Below, piece after piece: positions 8,752 to 17,745 of a DNA stretch of 49,247 nucleotides. The notes below the pieces were generated by a model. It was not told the DNA's origin, ran no database searches, and saw only the letters and a program-made list of their open reading frames with translations. Each line of letters begins with the position of its first letter. Position 1 is the stretch's first letter. This stretch comes from JAJPXC01 sp964562375 (lineage in GTDB: Bacteria > Bacteroidota > Bacteroidia > Bacteroidales > Muribaculaceae): NCBI GenBank assembly GCA_964562375.1, contig CAZLSW010000019.1:1-49247 (forward strand), written 5' to 3'. The position numbers and the translations under genes are program-made.

Positions 8752-10079
8752 GAAAGAATACCCCATATCCTCTTGGCGAGGAAAAGCATAATGGAGAATT
8801 ACATTCTCCCATTGCCGATTATTGCGTGAAGTCAAATCAGGGGATGCGTTCCCTATTTGAGTTGGCTGAAGTTGAAACTGCCCAGGATGATATCCGCGTG
8901 GTGGAGTTGTTCGCGGGCGTGGGTGGCTTCCGTGTGGGCTTGGAGAGGGCCTCGGATAGGTTCAAAACCGTGTGGAGCAACCAATGGGAGCCTGAGACCA
9001 AACGACAGGACGCTTCGATAATCTACGCGCAGCGTTGGGGTTTGGAGGGACACAGTAACAATGATATCAACACTGTGCCAACCGAGGATATCCCTCAGTG
9101 TGACCTGCTCGTTGGCGGTTTTCCGTGTCAGGATTATTCAGTGGCAACCACCCTCAACCGCTCGGGTGGAATCGAGGGGAAGAAAGGCGTGCTGTGGTGG
9201 CAGATTTACCGTATACTCAACGAGATGGAGCATAAGCCCCAGTGGCTGTTCTTCGAGAATGTTGACCGCTTGCTGAAATCTCCCGCAACGCAACGCGGTC
9301 GCGATTTCGCTATTATTCTCGCGTCGCTCAGCGATTTGGGTTATGACGTGGAATGGCGTGTGATTAATGCGGCTGAATACGGCATGCCGCAACGGCGACG
9401 TCGAACGTATATTGTGGGGTACCGTCAACCACATCCTCTCACGGCCGATTGGGTGCTGACGTCGGGCGTGTTCGCCCAGGCTTTCCCAGTGATTTCCGAC
9501 CAAACACCTCGCCAATTCACAATTGAGGGTACTCTCGACCGCGTGTCGCAAGATTTCAATCGCATAGGGCCCGTTCACGCATTTGAGAACGCTGGGTACA
9601 TGTCGGGACGACGAGTGATCACAGTGGCCACGCAGCCTGTCTACAATGGCCCGTGCCTTACGCTTGGCGATATAGTGATTGACGAAAGCGAGGTGCCCGA
9701 GGAGTTTTTCATCCCCGATGATCAATTGCAAAAGTGGCAATACCTAAAAGGGAGCAAGACGTTGATGCGAAAAAACGCGCAGGGCTACGAATATCGTTAT
9801 TCGGAGGGAGGAATGGCTTTCCCTGATCCTCTCGATCGCCCCTCACGCACTATTATCACTGGCGAGGGCGGCCAAGGGCCATCGCGATTCAAGCATGTGG
9901 TGCTTACTCCTTCGGGACGCTATCGGCGGTTGACTCCATTGGAGCTTGAGCGGTTGAACATGTTCCCCGACCATCACACCGAGGGTGCAAGCGACCTGCG
10001 TCGCGCGTTCCTGATGGGCAACGCTCTTGTGACGGGCGTGGTAGAAAAGGTGGCGCTGTCAATGCTAAAGCATTTATAG
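8748..10079 (+). CDS. DNA (cytosine-5)-methyltransferase
   Basis: A 443-residue modification enzyme that methylates cytosine C5 using S-adenosylmethionine, and so protects the host from the partner endonuclease. Visible motifs: motif I VELFAGVGGF near residue 52, motif IV catalytic GGFPCQ with Cys127, motif VI ENV at 160-162, motif VIII QRRRR at 215-219, and the closing LTPLELERLNMFP with GNALVTGVV. Start and preceding stop overlap as ATGA, so translation is coupled. The first ~35 codons are AT-rich like the endonuclease, then composition shifts to GC-rich, suggesting the pair was joined from different sources. Methylation at GATC is inferred from the partner. Confidence 0.93.
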   Translation: MRKNTPYPLGEEKHNGELHSPIADYCVKSNQGMRSLFELAEVETAQDDIRVVELFAGVGGFRVGLERASDRFKTVWSNQWEPETKRQDASIIYAQRWGLEGHSNNDINTVPTEDIPQCDLLVGGFPCQDYSVATTLNRSGGIEGKKGVLWWQIYRILNEMEHKPQWLFFENVDRLLKSPATQRGRDFAIILASLSDLGYDVEWRVINAAEYGMPQRRRRTYIVGYRQPHPLTADWVLTSGVFAQAFPVISDQTPRQFTIEGTLDRVSQDFNRIGPVHAFENAGYMSGRRVITVATQPVYNGPCLTLGDIVIDESEVPEEFFIPDDQLQKWQYLKGSKTLMRKNAQGYEYRYSEGGMAFPDPLDRPSRTIITGEGGQGPSRFKHVVLTPSGRYRRLTPLELERLNMFPDHHTEGASDLRRAFLMGNALVTGVVEKVALSMLKHL

Positions 10080-10179
10080 TCGACAAAAGGGGGAAATAAC
10101 ATATCTGCGCCGTGACGCCGCACTATTACGCGGTGTCATGAAACATGTAATCAAATTTCGGTTTCAGTCGATCTGCGGC

Positions 10180-10222
10180 CCCCTCCCAATGTGAAAAAGT
10201 GGGGGAGGGGCGTTAACTTTTC
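10180..10222 (+). terminator. intrinsic terminator after the methyltransferase
   Basis: CCCCTCCC (10180-10187) pairs with GGGAGGGG (10203-10210) around an A-rich loop, followed by a T-rich stretch. It lies between the methyltransferase and the transporter and separates the two units. Confidence 0.65.
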
Positions 10223-10256
10223 GTTTTTTGATTTGTTAACTAAGAAAACGCATCCT

Positions 10257-11621
10257 ATGAAGTACGTCAACTCAGGTCATGGCAACAGAATTCCGTTACT
10301 GTCGCTGGTAGCGATTCTTTCGATATCGCTTACGGTCAACCTGCCGGGTTTGGCCGTGTCGCCGCTTCTGGGTCAAATCCAGAGCGTGTTTCCACATGCC
10401 ACGGAGCTTGAGACACAGTTGCTTATTGTGCTTCCCAACTTCGTGATCATCCCGTTCATCCTGCTTGGTGGCCGATTGTCCAATCCTCAAAATCAGCTGA
10501 AAATCTTAGCGGGGAGTTTGATAATCTACGCTGTGTGCGGTGTGCTTTTCCTCTTCGCCAAGACGATGACCGAGCTGATTATCCTCAGTTGCTTCCTCGG
10601 CGTGGGTTGCGGCCCGGTAATCCCGCTGGCTGGCTCGCTTATCGCCCAGAATTTCTCAGGCGAGGAGCGGCAACACCAATTAGGCATGAAGAGCGGCATC
10701 TCCAATTTCATGGTGATTTTCGCCACGTTGTTCGTGGGTTGGATTGCCTCGATCGGCTGGAATCTCGCGTTCCTGGTTTACCTCGTGCCTTTGGTTCCGC
10801 TCTGCCTTATTACCTATATGAGCAAGGCTTACATCGACAAATACAAGATTGTGGCCAAGGAGAGTGTGTGCTTAGAGTGTAATGAGGAACAAGAGGAGGA
10901 GCACAAGGAGGAAGAGGCCAAAACCGAGAGCGATCCTATCGACACTGCCTTGAACCCACCTAAGAAGGGCGTGCCCGCCGTGCCTCCACCAAAGTATAAA
11001 GGCAAGCAAGCAATCAAGCTGTTGTTAGGCGTGATTGGCGTGTATGTGACGTTGACCTACGCTGTGCTGGCTATCGGCGACTATCTGCCCTTCTCGATGG
11101 AGCATTACGGCGACAATTCGACCCAAGTGGGAGTGGCAACGGCCCTGTTCTACTTTGCCGCGACGTGTGCCGGCTTCAGCCTTACGTGGTGCATGAAAGC
11201 ACTGGGGCGAATGACACCGTTTGTATCAATCGCCCTATGCGCCGCCGGCTTATTCTGCCTGGGTATCTTCCACCACTATATCATGTACATGTTTGGAGCT
11301 TTCGCCGCCGGCTACGGTTACGGCGTGATGCAGCCTCTGATCTACGAGAAGACCTCGGAACTGGCCCCCGACAGCAACGCCTCCACCCGATTCTTCGGTT
11401 ACACCCTGACGGGTAACTATATCGGCATCGCTATCGCCCCGTTCATCGTGCAGCTGCTCGAGAAGGCCACCCACGACTCGGGAGTAAACTTCTCCTTCTT
11501 CCTCAACGGCATAATCGTGCTGGTAGTGCTCGCGATCGCCATCTGGAAGAACCGCTCGTTCATCTTTATGGTTAAGCGCCCCGGAAAAGACGCGACCACC
11601 AGCTCCGCTTCACAGGCTTAA
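10257..11621 (+). CDS. major facilitator superfamily transporter
   Basis: An inner-membrane transporter of 454 residues from the ATG at 10257; a longer frame from 10191 starts inside the preceding T-rich region and is less likely. About twelve hydrophobic segments are present in two halves (for example LLSLVAILSISLTV, LLIVLPNFVIIPFILLGG, LLLGVIGVYVTLTYAVLAIG, FGYTLTGNYIGIAIAPFIVQ). An acidic cytoplasmic loop (EECNEEQ-like, about residues 205-250) separates the halves. Substrate is not predictable. Its 3' end overlaps the convergent PP2C gene by 50 bp, an unusually long convergent overlap. Confidence 0.88.
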   Translation: MKYVNSGHGNRIPLLSLVAILSISLTVNLPGLAVSPLLGQIQSVFPHATELETQLLIVLPNFVIIPFILLGGRLSNPQNQLKILAGSLIIYAVCGVLFLFAKTMTELIILSCFLGVGCGPVIPLAGSLIAQNFSGEERQHQLGMKSGISNFMVIFATLFVGWIASIGWNLAFLVYLVPLVPLCLITYMSKAYIDKYKIVAKESVCLECNEEQEEEHKEEEAKTESDPIDTALNPPKKGVPAVPPPKYKGKQAIKLLLGVIGVYVTLTYAVLAIGDYLPFSMEHYGDNSTQVGVATALFYFAATCAGFSLTWCMKALGRMTPFVSIALCAAGLFCLGIFHHYIMYMFGAFAAGYGYGVMQPLIYEKTSELAPDSNASTRFFGYTLTGNYIGIAIAPFIVQLLEKATHDSGVNFSFFLNGIIVLVVLAIAIWKNRSFIFMVKRPGKDATTSSASQA

Positions 11622-12357
11622 GATCCACTGGACGCATGACGGCGACAGTAATGTCGTCGTCACTGCCATGGTCGAGGGCGAGCTGGGTGAGCTTGAGCGT
11701 CAACGACGAGTAGTCGCGACAACGTGCCACGCATTTCTCGATGTCGGCGTCGTGACAGTAACCCGCCAAGCCGTCACTGCAAGCGATAACAATGTCCTCG
11801 GGTAGCAAGTCGTAGGATACAAACTCGGGAATGCAGTAGCCGTCGCCGCCACCCAAGAAGCGTGTGATTATATTGTTGTCGGGGTGGGTAAATGATTCCT
11901 CAACGGTGATTGTACCTTCGTCGATAAGCTGTTGCACGTAGGAATGATCCTTGGTGAGCGCACGCAATCCGGCGGCTCGGTTATAGACGTAGCAACGGCT
12001 GTCGCCTACCCAGGCCACATGAAGGCGCGAGCGGTAGCGTACGGCGATCACAACGGTCGTGCCCATTCCCCAGGAGTCGGGACTTTTGTCGACGTAGGCT
12101 CGCAATTGGTCGTCGGCCGAAGCCACTGCCTCGTCAAGGACGCGGTAAACGGCGTCCTGCGCTTTCCCTTCGGGGGAGGCTGTCGTGATATCCTCTAGGA
12201 TAGAGTCGCAGGCCATTTGCGAGGCGATGTCGCCGTCTTTTTCGCCGCCCATTCCGTCGGCCACGATGAGGGCGCTGCCATCGACAGTGGCCACGTGATC
12301 CTCATTGACCGCATGGTGAGCAGCCTTCACAGTGTAGGATTGGGTGATGTAGTCCAT
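11572..12357 (-). CDS. PP2C-family Ser/Thr protein phosphatase
   Basis: A 261-residue metal-dependent phosphatase that reverses Ser/Thr phosphorylation in the cytoplasm. Metal-binding motifs are intact: NED at 18-20, ADGMGG at 33-38, WVGDSR near 116-121, CSDGLAG at 193-199, and DDIT near 234-237. The tail RSWWSRLFRG is basic and aromatic and could touch the membrane. It is the last gene of the T6SS island, 1 bp from the WG-repeat gene. With two kinases upstream and an FHA domain in the same island it resembles the PpkA-PppA-Fha regulatory set known from proteobacterial T6SS. Confidence 0.93.
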   Translation of the reverse strand: MDYITQSYTVKAAHHAVNEDHVATVDGSALIVADGMGGEKDGDIASQMACDSILEDITTASPEGKAQDAVYRVLDEAVASADDQLRAYVDKSPDSWGMGTTVVIAVRYRSRLHVAWVGDSRCYVYNRAAGLRALTKDHSYVQQLIDEGTITVEESFTHPDNNIITRFLGGGDGYCIPEFVSYDLLPEDIVIACSDGLAGYCHDADIEKCVARCRDYSSLTLKLTQLALDHGSDDDITVAVMRPVDLKPVKRSWWSRLFRGA

Positions 12358-12358
12358 G

Positions 12359-14137
12359 TTATAGATCCATTTTGATTAACTGATTGCCGGTGGGTTCGGC
12401 GGGTTTCTCGGGTGTCTTTTTACGCACCACAACGGTCTCCTTGGCTTGTTTGCGGGGCTTGGAGTAGTTGACCTCGAAGGGGAATACCGAAGGCGGGCAT
12501 CCCTCCTCTATCACGAGCACATTGATATTGTTGATTCCATCATGGAGGTCGTAAATATTGCACTTGTAGCGCACCTCCGATATTTTCTCGCAAGTGACGG
12601 TGACGTCCTGCCCTTGCGCTTTCACGTCGAAGGGATAGTCGCTCTCGCCCAGGGTGCGCTGGATGTCGACGTTGAAGGTGAACGAGGCCACGCCTCCCGA
12701 GATGGTAGTTTCCGAGTCGATGGGGTCAACGTTGTAGAGCTTGTAGTGCCAAGCGTCAACGGTGATGGGCCGGTCGAAGAACTGGATGTTGTTAATGGAT
12801 ACTTGGAACGGCTCGTAGGTAAGGGGCACTACTGTGTCGGGGAGCGAAGAGGGTATACCGAGGGTACACTTGTAAGTGACAACGTGGCCAAACTCGTTGC
12901 CTCCGATCACGCGACTCGTTTGGTCGATTTTGCAGCTCTTGGTGTCGGGGAACTGCACAACCACGTCCTTGGCGGGTACCAGTTGAGGGAAACGCAGGCA
13001 CAGGTCCGACTCGATGGCCTTGTGGCGGAAAGCGATGGCTTTGTTTTGGTTCATCTCCAGCTCGAAATTGTCGGCGGGGAGGTAGGCGAGCAGTCCCCAT
13101 TTGCCGTTTTTCTTGACAAAAGCGGTGTTGCCGTTAAGCAATCCCACTTGGTCGAATTGCGGAGGCAGAGCTTTCTGTCCCTTGTGGGTCAATCCCCAAA
13201 GGTCGCCTTCCTTGTAGGCTTTCAAGTCGGTTGGGTAGACGTAAGGCTTTGGAGGTGCCGGCTCGAACGACAGATCCTCGCCCTCGAAAGTGAAGCGGGT
13301 GGGAATCAAGCGTTTATCGAAGCGAAGGGTGGCCGAGAGGTTCTTGCCGTATTTCGCGCGGATGACGACACTGTCGATGGGGAGGTTCTCGAAGTATACG
13401 TCGTAATTGGAAGTCAACTGCAGGTGACGGTTTTTGGTTTTGGGATCGTTGCCCCAAAGCATCGGCTCGAAGTAGCCGTTGGAAGTGTTGAACCAGTACA
13501 CCTTGTTTTTGATTATGGCCACGCCACGGCCGTCGGGAGCGATACCTGAAAGGAATTGCACGTCGTGTGGGTCGAAATTCTTCAGCTCCTTGTCGTTGAC
13601 GATGGAGTATTGTATGGGCTTTCCCTCGATGCGGTAATAGTTGTAATACGCGTCCTTGCGCTTCTCCATCTGGGCGTAAGTCATGTAGGGAGCGTAGCCG
13701 TGGGAGAAGGGGTAGGCGCGGACATTGATTGGGAAATTCTGTACTTGTCCCTTGTTGTTGTAATAGTAGTAAATGCCGTCGCTCAGGAATATTAGGAATC
13801 CATTGTGGAAATACGGGTCGTCGTAAACGGCTACGCCTTTAGGAAGGGCGGTGTACTGACCACCGACGTTGATGAAGCCTACTAGCTCGTCGGAGGTCTT
13901 TTCAGTCAATACGGCTAGGCTCTCGGAGAAGGGCCGCAACCGGTAGTCGGTTTTGAACAACGGATTGCCATGGGGGTCGTACACTGTCGTCCATCCCAGG
14001 GAATCGGCGGCGAGGGCTCGGTTATCGACAGCCACGCGTAACGAATCCTGTGCGGGGGCGATGAGCCAGTAGGCGAGTTCGGCACGGGAGGAAAGGGCCA
14101 CGAGTAACGTGGCCATCAGGAGAAATGTTCGTAACAT
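12359..14137 (-). CDS. exported WG-repeat-like protein
   Basis: A 592-residue protein with a signal peptide (MLRTFLLMATLLVALSSRAEL). The middle contains beta-rich units with the WG-repeat pattern: EGDLWGLTHKGQKALPPQFD followed by KKNGKWGLLAY, and more diverged units earlier (DELVGFINVGGQYTALPKG). The last 180 residues look like two Ig-like or PEGA-like domains. The end (VVRKKTPEKPAEP) is basic. WG repeats are thought to bind proteins. It sits between kinase 1 and the PP2C gene, so it may be an envelope partner of the phosphosignalling module. No enzyme motif is seen. Confidence 0.65.
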   Translation of the reverse strand: MLRTFLLMATLLVALSSRAELAYWLIAPAQDSLRVAVDNRALAADSLGWTTVYDPHGNPLFKTDYRLRPFSESLAVLTEKTSDELVGFINVGGQYTALPKGVAVYDDPYFHNGFLIFLSDGIYYYYNNKGQVQNFPINVRAYPFSHGYAPYMTYAQMEKRKDAYYNYYRIEGKPIQYSIVNDKELKNFDPHDVQFLSGIAPDGRGVAIIKNKVYWFNTSNGYFEPMLWGNDPKTKNRHLQLTSNYDVYFENLPIDSVVIRAKYGKNLSATLRFDKRLIPTRFTFEGEDLSFEPAPPKPYVYPTDLKAYKEGDLWGLTHKGQKALPPQFDQVGLLNGNTAFVKKNGKWGLLAYLPADNFELEMNQNKAIAFRHKAIESDLCLRFPQLVPAKDVVVQFPDTKSCKIDQTSRVIGGNEFGHVVTYKCTLGIPSSLPDTVVPLTYEPFQVSINNIQFFDRPITVDAWHYKLYNVDPIDSETTISGGVASFTFNVDIQRTLGESDYPFDVKAQGQDVTVTCEKISEVRYKCNIYDLHDGINNINVLVIEEGCPPSVFPFEVNYSKPRKQAKETVVVRKKTPEKPAEPTGNQLIKMDL

Positions 14138-14148
14138 TTAGGGGAAGG

Positions 14149-15642
14149 TTATTTTGAGATTTGTTGAATCTGGGAGAGGGCTGAGTCGATACGGCGCAGG
14201 AGGGTGGCGTCGGCGGCGAGGAGGGCCCATTCGCGGGCACGCTCGAGTTGGCGACGCGCAGTGTCGAGGTCGTAGACGAACACCTTGTCGGTGGCGATTG
14301 AATAGCTTGCCAAGCGATAGAGAGCGTCGGCGTTAAAGGCGGCATAGGCCGAATCGCTGATCTCTTGGATGCGGGTGAAGCACCACACGGCGCGAGTGTT
14401 AATTTTGTTGGAAACGGGCAGGTAGGCGCTCCCCGATTCGGGCGGGTATACGTTGATACCTAGCAGGGCTTTGCGGGCGAGCGAAAGGGAGTCGGTGTAC
14501 CATCCGTAGGTGTGTGCCAATTCGTAAAGGGCTGGCACATAGCCCAGAGCCGAGAGTGAGTCGAGTTGGGCGACGCCCAGTTGGAGGCTGTCGGGATTGG
14601 CTTGGCCCATAAGCCGCATGGCGTTGGCGTAAGCTTCCTCGTGGGAGAGCGGTTGAGGGCCGTTGTCGGCGTGTTTGGGGATAAGGGTGAGGGTAATAAT
14701 CACTGCGGCGACAACAATCAGGGCGATGCCCACGATTGCTGTCCACAGGCTGCGGGGAGGATAATGGCGTTGAGCGGCCGCCCGGGCGATGGTTTGGGCC
14801 GATGGGCGCTTCTTGGGATCGAGGTCAAGACAGTCGTAGACGAGTTTCTTCACGTCCTTGGGGATAGGCTTCTTGATCGGGGGAACGGGTAGCTTGCCTT
14901 TCAACTGGGCCAAGCCACCGTCCTCGCCGAAGGGCACGTGGCCGGTGATAAGCTCGTAGAGCGTGGCTCCGAGCGACCATATGTCGCTTTCGGGCATTGA
15001 CTCGTAGTCGTCGTGGAACCGCTCTGGGGCCATGTAGGCCATGGTACCGCTGGCCGAGTCGTCGTAGCCCTCGCGGTTGAGGCCGCGGTGGGAAGAGATG
15101 CCGAAATCGGTGATGGCGTAGTTGCCGTTGTCGTCGACCAGCACGTTGGCGGGCTTGATGTCGTGGTGGACGATTGTGGGAGTGAAGGCATGCAGGTAGG
15201 CCAGACCCGAGGACACGTCGCCGATGTAGCGCCACAGCTCCTTGCTGGTTGTTAGGCGTCCCTGTTTCTTTTCCGACGATCCGCGGCTGCAGAAGGGCAG
15301 CACAAGGTAGGGCATCGTTCCCTCGGCGATGCCGAAGTTGATGGGCTGCACGAGGTTGGAGTGATGGCAGTTGAACACGATTTTAAACTCGTCGCGGAAA
15401 CGCTGCTCGCCAAGGTCAAGAGCGTTTTTGGGTCGATATACCTTGATAGCCACCTCGATACCCGAGCCTTCCTGCTCGGCCATCTCGTCGCGGTCCTCGT
15501 CGTACACCTCGTCAATAGTCAAGGTGTCGAGTGCCAGCCACACGTCGGCAGTACCACCGGCCGAGCTCAACGGGCGCAGCAACTTATAGCGCCCGTCGAG
15601 CATATAGCCGATGTACAGAGAGGTATGGGGTTTATCTTGCAT
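14149..15642 (-). CDS. transmembrane Ser/Thr protein kinase (PknB/PpkA-like)
   Basis: A 497-residue Hanks-type kinase. The cytoplasmic N-terminal domain has invariant Lys67 (VAIKVY), helix-C Glu85, catalytic loop HHDIKPANV with Asp161, DFG at 179-181, APE near 205-207 and SDIWSLGATLYELITG. The loop reads HHD, not HRD, so activation-loop phosphorylation may not be required. The glycine loop is SSAGGTADV. One transmembrane helix (about 300-321) leads to a helical extracytoplasmic domain of about 175 residues with Sel1/TPR-like helices. The start overlaps the end of the lipoprotein gene by 11 bp. A role in T6SS control is inferred from context. Confidence 0.93.
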   Translation of the reverse strand: MQDKPHTSLYIGYMLDGRYKLLRPLSSAGGTADVWLALDTLTIDEVYDEDRDEMAEQEGSGIEVAIKVYRPKNALDLGEQRFRDEFKIVFNCHHSNLVQPINFGIAEGTMPYLVLPFCSRGSSEKKQGRLTTSKELWRYIGDVSSGLAYLHAFTPTIVHHDIKPANVLVDDNGNYAITDFGISSHRGLNREGYDDSASGTMAYMAPERFHDDYESMPESDIWSLGATLYELITGHVPFGEDGGLAQLKGKLPVPPIKKPIPKDVKKLVYDCLDLDPKKRPSAQTIARAAAQRHYPPRSLWTAIVGIALIVVAAVIITLTLIPKHADNGPQPLSHEEAYANAMRLMGQANPDSLQLGVAQLDSLSALGYVPALYELAHTYGWYTDSLSLARKALLGINVYPPESGSAYLPVSNKINTRAVWCFTRIQEISDSAYAAFNADALYRLASYSIATDKVFVYDLDTARRQLERAREWALLAADATLLRRIDSALSQIQQISK

Positions 15643-17632
15643 TCTTGTTAGCGAGATACTTCTTCATCATCAGGCGAGCCTTGGAGGTCATCTTGCTCAT
15701 ATATTGCGCAGTGACTTGTTCAAAGCCCGAGATGTCGCGCTTTATATAAATTACACCCTTGCTGCTGGGGGTATAATATACGAAAAAGGCTTCATCCTTG
15801 GATACGAATGTGAGTTCATCGTCGGTGCTGTACTCTGCGTAATATGTGTATTTACGCTTGAGGTAAGTGATAGTCTTTTCGTTGTTAGCGGTTGACATCA
15901 GGATTGAAATCACTGAGCAGCACTGGTTGTAGTTCTTTACAAAATCAGTGTAGTAAGCAGCTGTCATACCCACGTTATCCGAGTCAAGGAACCATATAAC
16001 ACTTTGGTCGTCGGAGCTATAAGGAGAAACTCCCACTTTATTGTTGGCCTCGGTGCGAGTCAACCCAAGAAGCACGCTGTAATCCTTGAAGTAGTCGTCA
16101 AAGAGGTTGACGTAGGTTAGTGTGAGGCTGGAGAGATCCCAGGTGACGCCTACATTGGCGGTGGAGCGATCGTCGGTGTCCATGTAAGCCAACAATGTGG
16201 AGGTCGTGCCGCTGGCGTAGGCGATGAATGTGTTGTTGAGGACGGAGGTTACAGCGTTCTTGTCAACCTTGGAATTGTAGGTCACGACAATACCGCGCAC
16301 AAGGTTGGACCACGAGTCGAGCTGCACGGCCACTTGGTCGATTGTCGTGGAATAGTTGCTATAGATGATATATTTGTCGGAGGTGCTGGTGGGGTTTGAA
16401 CCGATCACCGAGTAGACCTTGGAGACGGTTTGGCCAATGCAATCCTGGAAATCCACTGGAATGGGATTCTCGATCACTACCTCAACAACACCGCAATTAT
16501 CGCCAGTTTGAACGTCGATGTAAGTGCGACCTGCGCCAACGGCTGTAATAGCGCCGGTGGAAGAGTTGACAGTGGCAACCTTAGTGTTATGGGATGAATA
16601 CCCCTTGATGGTGTATCCTGTGGGTACCATTGAAGCATAATCGGGGGTAACAGTTTGGTTAACGTCCATAGTTACCGAGCCGAGCTGTTTTTGGGAGGTG
16701 AAAGTGCCAAGGTTATAATTATCGCTATATACGTTATAGGTCCAAGTGAAGTCGGTCATCTCCGAAGTACGCCACTCTTGATTCATTTGGTATCCTAAAG
16801 ATGATTTAACAGTTAATTTTACGTAATTTTTGGAGGTAATGGAGTAGGTGCCGGTGGCGGTTACAGTTGACGATTCACCCTCATAGTTGAGGAGGAATTC
16901 AACGGAAATATAGCCACCCTCAGCGAAATAATAGGTTTCCCAAGAGTTAGTGCTGGGGACGTCGTATACCCAAGTTCCCAACAATTTCTCTTCGAAAGTT
17001 TTCTCAGTGGCTGATACTTTCACCCGTAAAGCGGCTATGCCGTTGGGTGTTTTGAAAATCACGAATGTGGTACCGGGAGCAATCGGCGTAACCTCGCCAG
17101 TAGAGGACACGGTGAGGATGGAGGTGTCCAAAGATGAAAAATCGGAAACGTTGCTTGTGCCGCACGCACCCTTGTAATCGGGAGTGGTGGCCACTCCTGC
17201 GCTAACCTCTACATCCTTCAAAATCCTGTAGAGGGAGGTTGCCCCAACATAAACGTCGTTGGAATAGAGAGAATAGTCGATTTGGAATGTCTGAGCTTTG
17301 TTAAACTTCCAGTCCAGATACTTTGTCTTCCCTGATGTGGTGGTATAAGACCCAAAGAAGCCGTTGTCTTCCTCAAAGGAGTAGAAGCCGGAACCCGTTT
17401 CGGTCTCTCCGTTGGTATAGAGGGTAATATCGAAAGTGGAGGATTTGGTGAATTGGTAGGTGGTCCACGAGATGGCCGAGGACTCGGCGGCAAGCCATTC
17501 ACCCGCTAGGGTCTCGGCTGAGATAATCTGGTCAATAGGGGTGGGATTGTCATTTTTGTCATCATCGCTACAGGAGGTGAACAGCGTCACGCTCGGGAGC
17601 AGGAACAAAAGTGGTAAAAGATACTTTTTCAT
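15632..17632 (-). CDS. lipoprotein with Big2-like domains
   Basis: A 666-residue exported lipoprotein. The signal peptide ends in a lipobox-like FTSC-S followed by acidic residues (SDDDKNDN), the pattern for surface or outer-membrane lipoproteins in Bacteroidota. Two segments match bacterial Ig-like group 2 modules: STGEVTPIAPGTTFVIFKT near residue 180 and STGAITAVGAGRTYIDVQTG near 365. Between them are lipocalin-like beta-rich stretches with LLGTWVYD and AGEWLAAES starts. It is the first gene after a promoter-palindrome region, so it may head a separate unit with kinase 1, the WG protein and PP2C. Function unknown. Confidence 0.75.
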   Translation of the reverse strand: MKKYLLPLLFLLPSVTLFTSCSDDDKNDNPTPIDQIISAETLAGEWLAAESSAISWTTYQFTKSSTFDITLYTNGETETGSGFYSFEEDNGFFGSYTTTSGKTKYLDWKFNKAQTFQIDYSLYSNDVYVGATSLYRILKDVEVSAGVATTPDYKGACGTSNVSDFSSLDTSILTVSSTGEVTPIAPGTTFVIFKTPNGIAALRVKVSATEKTFEEKLLGTWVYDVPSTNSWETYYFAEGGYISVEFLLNYEGESSTVTATGTYSITSKNYVKLTVKSSLGYQMNQEWRTSEMTDFTWTYNVYSDNYNLGTFTSQKQLGSVTMDVNQTVTPDYASMVPTGYTIKGYSSHNTKVATVNSSTGAITAVGAGRTYIDVQTGDNCGVVEVVIENPIPVDFQDCIGQTVSKVYSVIGSNPTSTSDKYIIYSNYSTTIDQVAVQLDSWSNLVRGIVVTYNSKVDKNAVTSVLNNTFIAYASGTTSTLLAYMDTDDRSTANVGVTWDLSSLTLTYVNLFDDYFKDYSVLLGLTRTEANNKVGVSPYSSDDQSVIWFLDSDNVGMTAAYYTDFVKNYNQCCSVISILMSTANNEKTITYLKRKYTYYAEYSTDDELTFVSKDEAFFVYYTPSSKGVIYIKRDISGFEQVTAQYMSKMTSKARLMMKKYLANKNAR

Positions 17633-17648
17633 TGTGAATAAATTAAGG

Positions 17649-17673
17649 TTTGTGAATTGGATTCACAAAATTA
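17649..17673 (-). promoter_or_regulatory. promoter -7 box with overlapping palindromic operator
   Basis: On the minus strand TAATTTTG (17673-17666) matches the Bacteroidales -7 box TAnnTTTG. It overlaps a perfect 9-bp inverted repeat, TTTGTGAAT-TGG-ATTCACAAA (17649-17669), which covers the expected start site and ends 16 bp before the lipoprotein ATG. The -33 match is poor. The half-sites TGTGA/TCACA recall Crp/Fnr-type sites but are 7 bp apart, not 6. Confidence 0.55.
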
Positions 17674-17727
17674 ATGATTTTAAATTAGCTTATCGATGAA
17701 AATGTTATTTTTTAAAAGTAGTTAAAT

Positions 17728-17742
17728 ACAACGCTTTGCGTT
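17728..17742 (-). terminator. short hairpin after the BACON-barrel gene
   Basis: CAACGC-TTT-GCGTTG forms a 6-bp stem just past the stop codon at 17746. On the minus strand it is followed by TATTTAACTACTTTT. It could be a weak terminator separating the main T6SS operon from the distal kinase-phosphatase unit. Confidence 0.4.
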
Positions 17743-17745
17743 GGA

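Noticed and set aside
12446..13549. 367-codon plus-strand frame opposite the WG-repeat gene
   Set aside because: Antisense shadow with no recognisable motif; the opposite strand has signal peptide and WG-repeat pattern.
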